Below, in pieces: positions 16,958 through 24,948 of a DNA stretch of 39,161 nt. Position numbers and translations under genes: made by a program. Position 1 is the first letter of the stretch; the number at the start of each line of letters is the position of its first letter. The stretch is from contig RXJC01000602.1 in NCBI GenBank assembly GCA_003963435.1, positions 1-39,161 on the forward strand. The letters run 5' to 3'. Below the pieces are notes generated by a model. That model did no database searches. It saw only the letters and a program-made list of their open reading frames with translations, and was not told the DNA's origin. This stretch comes from Bradyrhizobiaceae bacterium. Its GTDB lineage: Bacteria; Pseudomonadota; Alphaproteobacteria; Rhizobiales; Xanthobacteraceae.

Positions 16958-18210
16958 GCGACGAACGCGATCCCGAAAAGGAGGAAGGCCGGACGCCCGG
17001 TTCGGCGCCCCAGCCTCAGCCGACCGACGACGACGCTCGGCCGCTGACCGGCGAGCCGGCCGCGACCATGCGGCTGCGCGCCGAGCCGCCGCGTGTGACC
17101 CGCCTGTCCCGCAAGGTGCTGGCCGGTCTGGGTCTTGCGGCAAGCCTCGGTGTCGGTGGGGCGCTGATCTATGCGCTCCAGACTCGTCACAGCGGCCAGG
17201 GTCAGGAGCTTTACTCTACGGACAACCGCTCGACACCGGACGGTCTGGCTGGATTGCCGAAGGATTATTCCGGCGTCCCGAAGCTCGGCCCGCCGCTGCC
17301 CGGCGACCTCGGTCGCCCGATCCTCAACGCGCAGAACGGTGGCACAGTGCCGCCGATCGGCGCACCGGCATCAGGTCCGACGGGACCGAGCCCCGAGGAA
17401 CAGCGCCGGGCGCAGGAACTGGAGGCGGCTCGGACCGCACGGCTGTTCGCATCCACCGAGACTCGGCCCGCTACGGCTGGAGCTTCGACACAGCCGACTG
17501 CGACCGCCACGCCGTCGGCCGATCTCGCCAGCCTCGGCCTTGCGCCGCAGCCAGCGACACCCTCCGCGCAGGATCGTCAGCTCGCATTCCTCAATCAGAC
17601 GCCCGACAAGCGCACTGTCTCGCCGGATCGCGTTGCCGCGCCAGCGTCGAAGAACGTCCTGCAGGCCGGCGCCGTCATCGCGGCCGCGCTCATCACCGGC
17701 ATCCGCTCCGACCTGCCGGGTCAGATCACCGCACAGGTGACGGAGAACATCTATGACAGCCCGACCGGCAAGATCCTGCTTGTGCCACAGGGCACGCGCG
17801 TTATCGGCCAGTATGACAGTGGCGTCGGCTTCGGTCAGAGGCGCATACTTCTCGTCTGGAACCGGCTGATCTTCCCCAATGGCCGCTCCATCGTTCTGGA
17901 GCGTCAGCCTGGTGCGGACGCCGAGGGCTATGCGGGCCTTGAGGATGGCGTCGACTATCACTGGGGCGAACTGTTCAAGGCCGCTGCACTTTCCACGATT
18001 CTGAGCATCGGTGCGGAGGCGGGCTCGTCTGGCCAGGACAGCGATATTGTGCGGGCGCTGCGACAGGGTGCCTCCAATAGCGTCAGTCAAACCGGCCAGC
18101 AGATCGTCCAGCGCCAGCTCAACATCGCACCGACCCTCACCATCCGGCCAGGCTTGCCCGTCCGCGTCATCGTCACCCGCGATCTCGTTCTCGAACCCTA
18201 CGGAGGCTGA
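16954..18210 (+). CDS. trbI: TrbI, conjugal transfer protein (VirB10 family)
   Basis: A 418-residue protein bridging both membranes: charged cytosolic start, one helix (residues about 54-75), a Pro/Ala-rich periplasmic spacer and a C-terminal VirB10 beta domain (LQAGAVIAAALITGIRSDLP, IYDSPTGKILLVPQGTRVIG). The GTG start overlaps the trbG stop (GTGA). It closes the conserved trb block; one base separates it from the DUF2274 gene. Confidence 0.96.
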   Translation: MSDERDPEKEEGRTPGSAPQPQPTDDDARPLTGEPAATMRLRAEPPRVTRLSRKVLAGLGLAASLGVGGALIYALQTRHSGQGQELYSTDNRSTPDGLAGLPKDYSGVPKLGPPLPGDLGRPILNAQNGGTVPPIGAPASGPTGPSPEEQRRAQELEAARTARLFASTETRPATAGASTQPTATATPSADLASLGLAPQPATPSAQDRQLAFLNQTPDKRTVSPDRVAAPASKNVLQAGAVIAAALITGIRSDLPGQITAQVTENIYDSPTGKILLVPQGTRVIGQYDSGVGFGQRRILLVWNRLIFPNGRSIVLERQPGADAEGYAGLEDGVDYHWGELFKAAALSTILSIGAEAGSSGQDSDIVRALRQGASNSVSQTGQQIVQRQLNIAPTLTIRPGLPVRVIVTRDLVLEPYGG

Positions 18211-18211
18211 C

Positions 18212-18451
18212 ATGACCAAGCTGAAATTGGGAGCGATCGTCGACGACAAACCGGTGAAGGTCACGGTGGAGTTACCGGCAAGCCTGCATCGCGACCTAAC
18301 GGCCTACGCAGAAATTCTCGGCCGCGAAGCGAGGCAACCGCCGGCCGATCCCGTTCGCCTCATCGCTCCGATGCTGGAGCGGTTCATAGCCACGGATCGG
18401 GGATTTGCGAAAGCGAGGAAGTCAAAAGAACTGCCGAAACCGTCTGAATGA
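18212..18451 (+). CDS. DUF2274 protein
   Basis: A 79-residue protein (KLKLGAIVDDKPVKVTVELP, then LHRDLTAYAEILGREA and RLIAPMLERFIATDRGF) that regularly ends trb operons of this type. The VTVELPASLHRDL segment resembles a ribbon-helix-helix strand and helix, so it may bind DNA (inference). A GGAGG ribosome site lies within the trbI end. Its last 68 bases overlap the convergent LysR gene. Confidence 0.88.
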   Translation: MTKLKLGAIVDDKPVKVTVELPASLHRDLTAYAEILGREARQPPADPVRLIAPMLERFIATDRGFAKARKSKELPKPSE

Positions 18452-19343
18452 TTGTGGCGGCAGCCGAGCGCGACATTGAACGCGCAAGACTGAGGAGGCG
18501 GCGCCAGGCCGGGTTATCATTCCGCGGCGACCACACCGCGCAGAACGGCAGAACCTCGCCGGCAAGCTGCCGATAGGCAGTTCCCGGAAACTGAGCCGCC
18601 GTCCCGGCCTCGCTCATGACCGTGACGCCTTGGCCGATCGCCACAAGCGACAGGAGATTGTCCCTCCCGACGTATTGGGTATCGATTTCTGAGTGACGCC
18701 CAAGATCGGCGAGGCGTTGAACCAAATAGTCGTGAATTTCCGATCCAGGGGCACCGTCACTTACAATGAATCTCTCGTCCACAAGATCACGCCAGCCAAG
18801 CTCCGATTTCTCAGAGAGAGGATGATCGCTGGGAAGTACGGCGAATACTCGCTCGGACCAAAGTTGCTCTGTTTCACAGTCCGACCACTGTGTGGTTCCC
18901 GTGATAAAAGCCACATCGAGTTGAAGTCGCCGGATCGAGGCAACGTGATCCGCAGGATCGCCGTCAAAAAATTCGACCCGTACACTTGCATGCTCCTTGC
19001 CGTAGGCTCCCAGCAGATCGGACAGGAATCCAGACGCGAGCGACGAAAAGATGCCGACCTTGATATGCCCCCGCTCGGAGCGACCTATGGCGGCCACATC
19101 CTTCGCGCCGCAGTCGATCTGTTGAAGTGCTTTGCGTGCTCGACGCACAAACTGCTGTCCTGCCAACGTCAGGCAGACGCCGCCGTTGTGCCTCTGAAAT
19201 AGGGAAGCGCCGAGTTCGTCTTCGAGATCGCGAACGCGACGGCTGATCGCCGATTCCTGTATTCCCAAGGCCAAGGCCGCCTTTCGGAAGCTGCCATATT
19301 CGGCCGCCGCAAGAAAATACCGGATCTGGCGGAATTCAAGCAT
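18384..19343 (-). CDS. LysR-family transcriptional regulator
   Basis: A 319-residue LTTR: N-terminal winged helix (MLEFRQIRYFLAAAEYGSFR, then QESAISRRVRDLEDELGASLF) and a periplasmic-binding-like effector domain (HIKVGIFSSLASGFLSDLLG). Similar regulators accompany the DUF2274 end of trb regions, so it may belong to the transfer module rather than the cargo. The C-terminal 20 or so residues are encoded opposite the DUF2274 gene and look like a read-through extension. No good ribosome site precedes the ATG; an inverted repeat sits there instead. Confidence 0.93.
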   Translation of the reverse strand: MLEFRQIRYFLAAAEYGSFRKAALALGIQESAISRRVRDLEDELGASLFQRHNGGVCLTLAGQQFVRRARKALQQIDCGAKDVAAIGRSERGHIKVGIFSSLASGFLSDLLGAYGKEHASVRVEFFDGDPADHVASIRRLQLDVAFITGTTQWSDCETEQLWSERVFAVLPSDHPLSEKSELGWRDLVDERFIVSDGAPGSEIHDYLVQRLADLGRHSEIDTQYVGRDNLLSLVAIGQGVTVMSEAGTAAQFPGTAYRQLAGEVLPFCAVWSPRNDNPAWRRLLSLARSMSRSAAATIIQTVSAVLLTSSLSQIPDPWL

Positions 19344-19360
19344 CGGTCAATTGCGACCGA
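19343..19360. repeat. Inverted repeat at the LysR start codon
   Basis: TCGGTC and GACCGA arms with a six-base spacer, overlapping the ATG and the place of a ribosome site. It could be a hairpin limiting translation or an autoregulatory operator; both are speculative. Confidence 0.3.
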
Positions 19361-19654
19361 GATCTATTCGAAATGATTCCTGGCCTCGCGACGGTCCATC
19401 GTCCGCTCGTTGCGAGCATCGCTCTGTAAGCACCATCTACCACGACCATCGCGCCCCGACCGCAGCTAAGGCAAGACCTCCCGATTCTCACCCTAGAATA
19501 GACGGCTACAGACGCTCATTGGCCGATGATCTTATATAGATTCGATATACCAACGTATCTTCGAAATATACCGTGTTCTGAAAGGGGGGGGGTGGCACGC
19601 CCGCGCAGATCGCGCACCAGTTCGCGGTGCAGGGGCTCTCCTCTCAGTCGAGAT
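19344..19654. other. Intergenic region upstream of the LysR gene
   Basis: About 310 bases, more AT-rich than its surroundings, separating the second regulator gene from LysR. It holds ATATAC-CAAC-GTAT (19545-19558), a second ATATACC at about 19566-19572 and a run of nine G at 19584-19592. No convincing gene was found. Confidence 0.5.
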
Positions 19655-20287
19655 TCAAACGCTCAAACTGTCCGACATTCTAACAAGGTCAATAATCGTC
19701 TTGGCCTGCATCTTCTGCATGAGATGGCTACGGCGAACCTTCACCGTGATCTCGCTAACATTCAGGTCGGCGGCGATTTGTTTATTGAGGAGGCCCTTTA
19801 CAACGAGCTTGAAAACGTCTCGTTCGCCGGGCGTCAATGTCTCCCAACGCGCATTCAAATCCAGCGAACGCGCTTCGCTCTCGCGCCTTCGCCGGTCTTT
19901 TTCGATCGCTTGTTGGATAGCATCCAGCAGGTCTTGGTCGCGAAACGGCTTGGTCAAGAACTCGAAGGCGCCATTCTTGATGGCGTTCACGCCCATCGTG
20001 ATGTCCCCATGTCCCGTGATGAATATCGTCGGCAGATGAATGCCGTATTCAGGCATTTGCCGATGAAAATCGATCCCGCTTTGTCCGGGCATTCTCACAT
20101 CGAGCAGCAGGCAGCCGGGCGCGTCCGGCATGGAGCTTTCCAGAAATTCGGCAACCGAGCTATACGAGCGCACCTGTAGCCCAACGGATGCGAGCAAATC
20201 TTCGAGCGCGGCGCGAACGGACCGATCGTCATCGATGACATAGACGATGGGCTGCGGCCGCGAATCCGCCGTCGGTTCATTTTTCAT
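19655..20287 (-). CDS. FixJ/NodW-type response regulator (copy 2)
   Basis: A 210-residue regulator, same architecture as the gene at 1568-2206: receiver with VIDDD (18-21), phosphoacceptor D63 in LLLDVRMPG and Lys113 in FLTKPF, then a LuxR-type helix-turn-helix (PGERDVFKLVVKGLLNKQI, then SEITVKVRRSHLMQKM). The ATG shares one base with the kinase stop (TGATG), so the pair is coupled. It is the last gene of the kinase/mgtC side and most likely controls the neighbouring magnesium genes (inference). Confidence 0.94.
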   Translation of the reverse strand: MKNEPTADSRPQPIVYVIDDDRSVRAALEDLLASVGLQVRSYSSVAEFLESSMPDAPGCLLLDVRMPGQSGIDFHRQMPEYGIHLPTIFITGHGDITMGVNAIKNGAFEFLTKPFRDQDLLDAIQQAIEKDRRRRESEARSLDLNARWETLTPGERDVFKLVVKGLLNKQIAADLNVSEITVKVRRSHLMQKMQAKTIIDLVRMSDSLSV

Positions 20288-21351
20288 CAGGCTGCCTCCA
20301 TGTGGCGCGGCAGGCGCACCTCAAATACGGTCCCGCCTCCAGGGACTGGAGCCGCGGAAATCTGTCCGCCATTCGCTTCAACGATCGTCTGACTGATGGT
20401 AAGGCCAAGACCCATGCCTCCCTCTTTCGTCGTCCAGAAGGCGTCAAAGAGGTGCTCACGAGCTCCCGGCGCCAGACCGGTGCCGGAATCGGCCACCGCG
20501 AGAACGATCGCATCCCGTCCATCCTGCGAGGCGGCAATTCGCAGACGACGCTCGGGCAATGCGCGGTCCGACATCGCCTCGGTCGCATTGAGGACGAGAT
20601 TGCTGATGACCTGCTGGATCTGGACCCGATCGGCAAAAACGCGAGGTAGGCCGTCATGCAGGTCCAGTTGCAAGGCGACGCCGCCACGCTCGATCTCGCC
20701 GCGCGACAAGGTCGCGATTTCCATGACAGCTTCCCTGAGGTCGAATGGTTGTCGGCGCGGCGCCTCGCCCTTCGAAAGGGCGCGAATGCGCGCGATGACC
20801 TGGCTTGCCCGGTTGGCATCGCTGACGATGCGGTCGAGCGCGAGGCGGGCCTTGTCGAGATTTGGCGGCTCCTGGGCAAGCCATCGGGTGCACGCGCCGC
20901 CGCTGGCGACGACGGCAGCCAGGGGCTGGTTGACTTCGTGCGCGATCGACGCCGACAGTTGACCGAGCGTCGTGACCCGCGCAATTCGCAAAAGCCGATC
21001 GCGCGCCTCCAGCGCCTCGGCCTTCGCAGCCACCATCCTTAAACTGAGATAGGTTGTAACGCCGATCGCAACGATACTAATCCCGGTATTGACGATGCCG
21101 ACCTCATACGCACCGGAGTGGGTCAAGAAAAAACTGATCAGGGTCAGCGCGACACAAATGCAAGCGAGGGCCACTACAGCCGTGCCAGACAAGATGCGTG
21201 TCGCAACGAGAATGACCGCTGTGTAGAATACGGCCGCTGCGATGGCGTAGTCCGTGACCGTATCGGCGATAAAAATGCCGGCCATCGCAACGCCCATCGC
21301 GATCAACGTCAGCGCCGATCCGGGACGTATATCATTGGCGATCTTGAGCAT
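20287..21351 (-). CDS. Membrane sensor histidine kinase (copy 2)
   Basis: A 354-residue kinase with four tightly packed membrane helices (residues about 12-29, 36-52, 57-77, 86-105) and almost no periplasmic loops. ASIAHEVNQPLAAVV carries His138; the N box (NLVLNATEAM), G1 (DSGTGL) and G2 (GMGLGLT) boxes follow. It is clearly paralogous to the kinase at 2203-3381: both have D-T-x-T near the end of helix 1 and ACTRW after the His box. It lacks the 40-residue polar N-terminus of copy 1. It lies 90 bases after mgtC in the same direction, suggesting joint control with mgtC. Confidence 0.94.
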   Translation of the reverse strand: MLKIANDIRPGSALTLIAMGVAMAGIFIADTVTDYAIAAAVFYTAVILVATRILSGTAVVALACICVALTLISFFLTHSGAYEVGIVNTGISIVAIGVTTYLSLRMVAAKAEALEARDRLLRIARVTTLGQLSASIAHEVNQPLAAVVASGGACTRWLAQEPPNLDKARLALDRIVSDANRASQVIARIRALSKGEAPRRQPFDLREAVMEIATLSRGEIERGGVALQLDLHDGLPRVFADRVQIQQVISNLVLNATEAMSDRALPERRLRIAASQDGRDAIVLAVADSGTGLAPGAREHLFDAFWTTKEGGMGLGLTISQTIVEANGGQISAAPVPGGGTVFEVRLPRHMEAA

Positions 21352-21441
21352 TGTTCACCTTCTCGATCAACTTACCTACTTTCAATATTCTTCCCTGGAG
21401 AATCTACTCCGCCGTGTACCTAGATAACTATTGCTTCTCGG

Positions 21442-22140
21442 TCACTCGCCTGGCTCGAACCGCCACCGAGCAGATGTTACCAGCGGCTCCAGACTGAGAC
21501 GACCGATAATCTGTTCCAAAAGGCGATCCTGCCGAGTGTCGGCTCGCACTGTCGCGCTCACCTGGACTCGGTTTGTGTCCTCGATATTCGTGCTTTCGAG
21601 GTCGCGGATGTGCAGCGCACCGGCGAGATCGCGAAGAAGAAGCGCCCGAACATGCGCCTCAGCCTCTCCATGGCAGATGATGCTGATCGCATATGCGCTG
21701 TCCAACGGGCTTGCGGCGAATGACTGGCGCTCAACGAGGCGCACGAGCGGGCGCAGAACTGCGTTGACGGCGATGACGAACGTCGTCGCAATCAATGCAT
21801 GAAAGAAAAATCCGGCCCCACACAGCGCGCCGATCGCGGCGGAGCACCACAGCGTCGCGGCGGTGTTGAGCCCGCGCACATTCAACCCTTCCTTGAAGAT
21901 GATGCCGGCGCCCATAAAGCCGATGCCGGAAACAATCTGGGCCGCAACGCGCGTCGGGCTCGCCTCGCCGGGGAACAGCCCGGCAAAGAGGACGAAGATG
22001 GCCGCGCCGAGCGCGACGAGGGTATTGGTTCGCAGCCCGGCCAGGCGCTGGCGCCATTGCCGTTCGAAGCCGATCAAGCCGCCAAGAAGGAATGCGCCCC
22101 CGAGCGTGAGTGCGGTGTGGCCAAGGCTTTGCCAATCCAT
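21442..22140 (-). CDS. mgtC: MgtC/SapB-family protein
   Basis: A 232-residue inner-membrane protein: the MgtC signature GGLIGFERQWRQRLAGLRTN (residues about 20-39), GIGFMGAGIIFKEGLNVRGL and TAATLWCSAAIGALCGAG in four to five helices, and a C-terminal cytoplasmic ACT-like domain (residues about 145-232). Enterobacterial MgtC is induced by low Mg2+ and restrains the F-ATP synthase; a transport role is not established for the family. It sits between a porin and a kinase gene, downstream of mgtA. Confidence 0.94.
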   Translation of the reverse strand: MDWQSLGHTALTLGGAFLLGGLIGFERQWRQRLAGLRTNTLVALGAAIFVLFAGLFPGEASPTRVAAQIVSGIGFMGAGIIFKEGLNVRGLNTAATLWCSAAIGALCGAGFFFHALIATTFVIAVNAVLRPLVRLVERQSFAASPLDSAYAISIICHGEAEAHVRALLLRDLAGALHIRDLESTNIEDTNRVQVSATVRADTRQDRLLEQIIGRLSLEPLVTSARWRFEPGE

Positions 22141-22227
22141 CTGAATGTGTTCCCATCTCGTTGCGTCGGTCGCGCCCTCCCGAGGCGCAAGCCCGCGCTA
22201 TTGCTGGAATTGCCACTCCACTCGCTG

Positions 22228-24387
22228 TCAGAATTCGGCGTGGGCGCGAAGCGACAGAATCGAGGCTGGTCCGCGGTCGGCGTTGTAGGCGGGGTTTGCA
22301 ACAAACTGATAGTCGAAGGTGACGGTGCTCCAGCCGTTGACCCGCAAGGCGTAATACGCCTCGACGATCGACTCGTGGCCGTAGCGCAGTCTCCCATCAC
22401 CGATCAGCAACCCCGTGCCTCCGGCGGCGAGGAAGTTACGATGTGCACTCGAGAGGCCGTTGACCGCAGCACCGACTCCGATCGTGTCCGCAGGCCGTCC
22501 CCATGCAGAACCCTTTAGGGAGAAACCACCGGAAATGCTGCGGTCGATGTCCGTGAAGGAGAGGATTTCGGTGCGGCCGTCGTTCCAGCTTGCACGGGCG
22601 AAAAGCCCGAGGTCAGCTGTCAAAGCCTGTTCGATATTTCCATAAAAGCCATACTTATTCTGATTGCGGCGCAGGGCCGTCATCGCATCGTTGATATCTG
22701 TTTGAGGGCTCGCTTGCGCGAGGTTGATAGCGTCGCGATACGCGCCGGTGTAACCACGGTTGATGAAAGCGCCGATCCGAACCTTACCCGGCTGCCCGAA
22801 CAGGCTGTGCCGTTCCTCGAACTCGACGGCGCCACCGCCGCCCCCATTGAAGACCAAAACATCACTGTTCGGCTCCCTGGGCACTTGGAAGGCCCCGGCT
22901 CGCACAGCCCAATCCTTACGATTCAGCTCGATGACCGCACCGCGCGTCATGCCGGGAAGGTCGGCGGGGAAGTCATAGGCCCCCGACGACCAGATTGCCC
23001 AATTCATGAAATCCGCGCGCGGATCCTTGGCATAGGCATTCGCGTCGAAGAAATCGCCAACCGCGAAACGACCAACCGTGACAGTGACGCGATCGATATC
23101 GCGTCGCCCCGCCAGTTGCAGGGGGCCGTCTGCGACATCCTCCTGCTCGCCACCAAGACCGAATGTCTGCTGAAGATAGTAGCGCTGTGGCCGAAATTTC
23201 GGAAATTCAGCGCCGCCTTTTTGCGCTTCTCCATTTGGAAAGCCTGCGAGTCCGAGCGTCCCGTTCAGCCCGAAGCCTTGGGCTAGCTCGGGATTGAAAT
23301 AGAACGCACCACCGTCCCAAAGCCTCACGCCAAGAAATGCGTCCGCGGTCCACGTCTCACGAACTTGCCCACCACCGGGCAGGCTGGCGCTGGAAGCGTA
23401 GGGGGAACGAATCGCGGGATAGCCTTGGGCGATGAATGTGGTCTGGCCATGAATATTCCAGTCCGGCGACATTTCGACAGTTGCCGGTGGTCTTGGGAGT
23501 GTCGAGGCCACATCGCCCAGTCGGTAGTTCAGGCCAAGCGTGAACCTCTGGGTTCGGGGGCGGACGGACACATCGCGCAGTCCGGCACCATCGAGTCGAT
23601 AGGTCGAGGAAGCCAGATCGAGGTAGTCGTACTGGACGCGTGCCGTCCATGGTCCGCCCAAGGCCATTTCGACACCTGCGCCTGCCGTCCACCCAGCGTG
23701 CCAGCGCCCCAGTTTTGACAAAACGCTGCCGTCATCGCCATTGATGTCGACGTTCGTTCGTGTCCAAGCGAGGCCTCCCGTTGCATAGGGGAGGAATGGG
23801 CCAAAAGCATAGCCGATCCTGCCACGCACCGTCCCCACGACATCCAGGGATGTGTTGAAGGGAGCCGGTATCCGTCGCGTCTCATCGGGCGGGCTCACAA
23901 AAGTGACATCGGCTTCCGCGCCGAGCACCCAACGATCGCTGGCCTGAAAGTTGTAGCCTCCCTGAAAGCCGCCGATCATTCCTGTCACCGTAGGCGGCAG
24001 GCCAACGGACTGATTCAAGACGGGGTTCGTTCCCGGGCCAAGGCTGCCAGCCCCGAAACCGGTGTGTCCGCCAAAATAGACGCCCGACCAGTCGGGCCCG
24101 CCCGATTCCACCTTATTGTCACGCGAGGCCCCCGGTGCCTTCGTTGGCATCGCCAGGATGGGTTGCGGTCCACTAGTGTTGAGCCGTGCCGCATCCGGAT
24201 GGCCGGGAGTCGTTTGAAGTTCTTGCGCGTGCGCTTTGGTTACCTGAAGAACCGCTACAAGACCGAGCGCCAGCAAGTAGAAAGCGATCACCATCAGTCG
24301 GCAAAAAAGAACCCGACGACGCCTGAAAACCTTCAGTCCGGTGGTGATAGTGAAATTGGGAAGTCCGTGGGTCGTAAAATAAGTCAT
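22228..24387 (-). CDS. Double-domain outer-membrane protein: Omp25/OmpA-like barrel fused to OprB-like porin
   Basis: A 719-residue exported protein. A long basic n-region and hydrophobic core end near KAHA (residue about 54). Residues about 95-295 form an 8-stranded Omp25/OmpA-like barrel (DWSGVYFGGHTGFGAGS; GAEADVTF; LPYATGGLAWTRTNVDINGD; FTLGLNYRLGD). Residues about 310-719 resemble carbohydrate-selective OprB porins (WNIHGQTTFIAQGYPA; FFDANAYAKDPRADFMNW; LRVNGWSTVTFDYQFVANPA), ending in Phe as barrels do. Known OprB proteins take up sugars; its place between mgtA and mgtC suggests cation passage instead (inference). The ATG has a CAGGAG site. Confidence 0.9.
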   Translation of the reverse strand: MTYFTTHGLPNFTITTGLKVFRRRRVLFCRLMVIAFYLLALGLVAVLQVTKAHAQELQTTPGHPDAARLNTSGPQPILAMPTKAPGASRDNKVESGGPDWSGVYFGGHTGFGAGSLGPGTNPVLNQSVGLPPTVTGMIGGFQGGYNFQASDRWVLGAEADVTFVSPPDETRRIPAPFNTSLDVVGTVRGRIGYAFGPFLPYATGGLAWTRTNVDINGDDGSVLSKLGRWHAGWTAGAGVEMALGGPWTARVQYDYLDLASSTYRLDGAGLRDVSVRPRTQRFTLGLNYRLGDVASTLPRPPATVEMSPDWNIHGQTTFIAQGYPAIRSPYASSASLPGGGQVRETWTADAFLGVRLWDGGAFYFNPELAQGFGLNGTLGLAGFPNGEAQKGGAEFPKFRPQRYYLQQTFGLGGEQEDVADGPLQLAGRRDIDRVTVTVGRFAVGDFFDANAYAKDPRADFMNWAIWSSGAYDFPADLPGMTRGAVIELNRKDWAVRAGAFQVPREPNSDVLVFNGGGGGAVEFEERHSLFGQPGKVRIGAFINRGYTGAYRDAINLAQASPQTDINDAMTALRRNQNKYGFYGNIEQALTADLGLFARASWNDGRTEILSFTDIDRSISGGFSLKGSAWGRPADTIGVGAAVNGLSSAHRNFLAAGGTGLLIGDGRLRYGHESIVEAYYALRVNGWSTVTFDYQFVANPAYNADRGPASILSLRAHAEF

Positions 24388-24447
24388 GGGCTACTCCTGG
24401 CGTCGGGTTGCGAGAGCGCCCGGCGCCAATAGCCGCGAGCTGCCCTC

Positions 24448-24513
24448 CTAGTTTTCTCGTGAATTCAAGCGGCGCGAGTTGTTGGTCGCGCCGCGACTAG
24501 ATGGGTCGTCCAT
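24448..24513 (-). CDS. Possible 21-codon leader peptide upstream of the porin
   Basis: ATG at 24513 follows a consensus AAGGAG ribosome site with 6-base spacing; the frame encodes 21 residues (MDDPSSRGATNNSRRLNSRE plus N) and ends TAG 60 bases before the porin ATG. A 9-base-pair hairpin lies within it. The strong ribosome site is the main support; the peptide resembles nothing known. Confidence 0.4.
   Translation of the reverse strand: MDDPSSRGATNNSRRLNSREN
24469..24494 (-). promoter_or_regulatory. GC-rich hairpin inside the leader ORF before the porin gene
   Basis: GCGGCGCGA (24469-24477) pairs perfectly with TCGCGCCGC (24486-24494) across an 8-base loop. There is no T run after it, so it is not a simple intrinsic terminator. 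Lying inside a short translated frame, it could respond to ribosome progress (inference). Confidence 0.45.
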
Positions 24514-24600
24514 TTGAAGCTCCTTGCTGATCGAAGTCCGGTTCAGGTCCGGGCCTCGTGCTTTGGTTCCATGCAAGCGATCGTTTTGCGCTTGTGTGGC

Positions 24601-24921
24601 TCACCAGCGGCAACGCCGCATTCGCGATATCGCCGCTCTGTTCAACCGTGCGCCGCAACGCAGCAGGAATCTGAGCTTGAAACCGTCCAGCAGACGGCGA
24701 CGAGCAAGGTGAACGGCCGCATGCGTCACGAACATCGCCAAAACCGCCAAAGCCCAACACAAACGTCTGTCCAACCGATTCCGAAGCGACGACCTGGCAT
24801 CGCCCGGCTCGCGATTGTGGGGCGGACGCGGCGCTTGTCGCCTCGGCGGTGGCGGCCCTTGTCGCGGGCAGTCTCCAGCCTGCGGCGGCGCAAATCTCAG
24901 GATCAACGGTGATGTGGACAT
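24601..24921 (-). CDS. Possible small membrane protein downstream of mgtA
   Basis: A 106-residue frame beginning 27 bases after the mgtA stop, with an AGAGG ribosome site. It has a Pro/Arg-rich N-terminus and one hydrophobic helix (LCWALAVLAMFVTHAAVHLA, residues about 54-73), then an Arg-rich tail. Composition is biased and a competing frame (start at 24937) covers the same DNA, so it may not be real. No family was recognised. Confidence 0.35.
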   Translation of the reverse strand: MSTSPLILRFAPPQAGDCPRQGPPPPRRQAPRPPHNREPGDARSSLRNRLDRRLCWALAVLAMFVTHAAVHLARRRLLDGFKLRFLLRCGARLNRAAISRMRRCRW

Positions 24922-24948
24922 GATCAGGACCTCTCATGCGCTTGGCCG

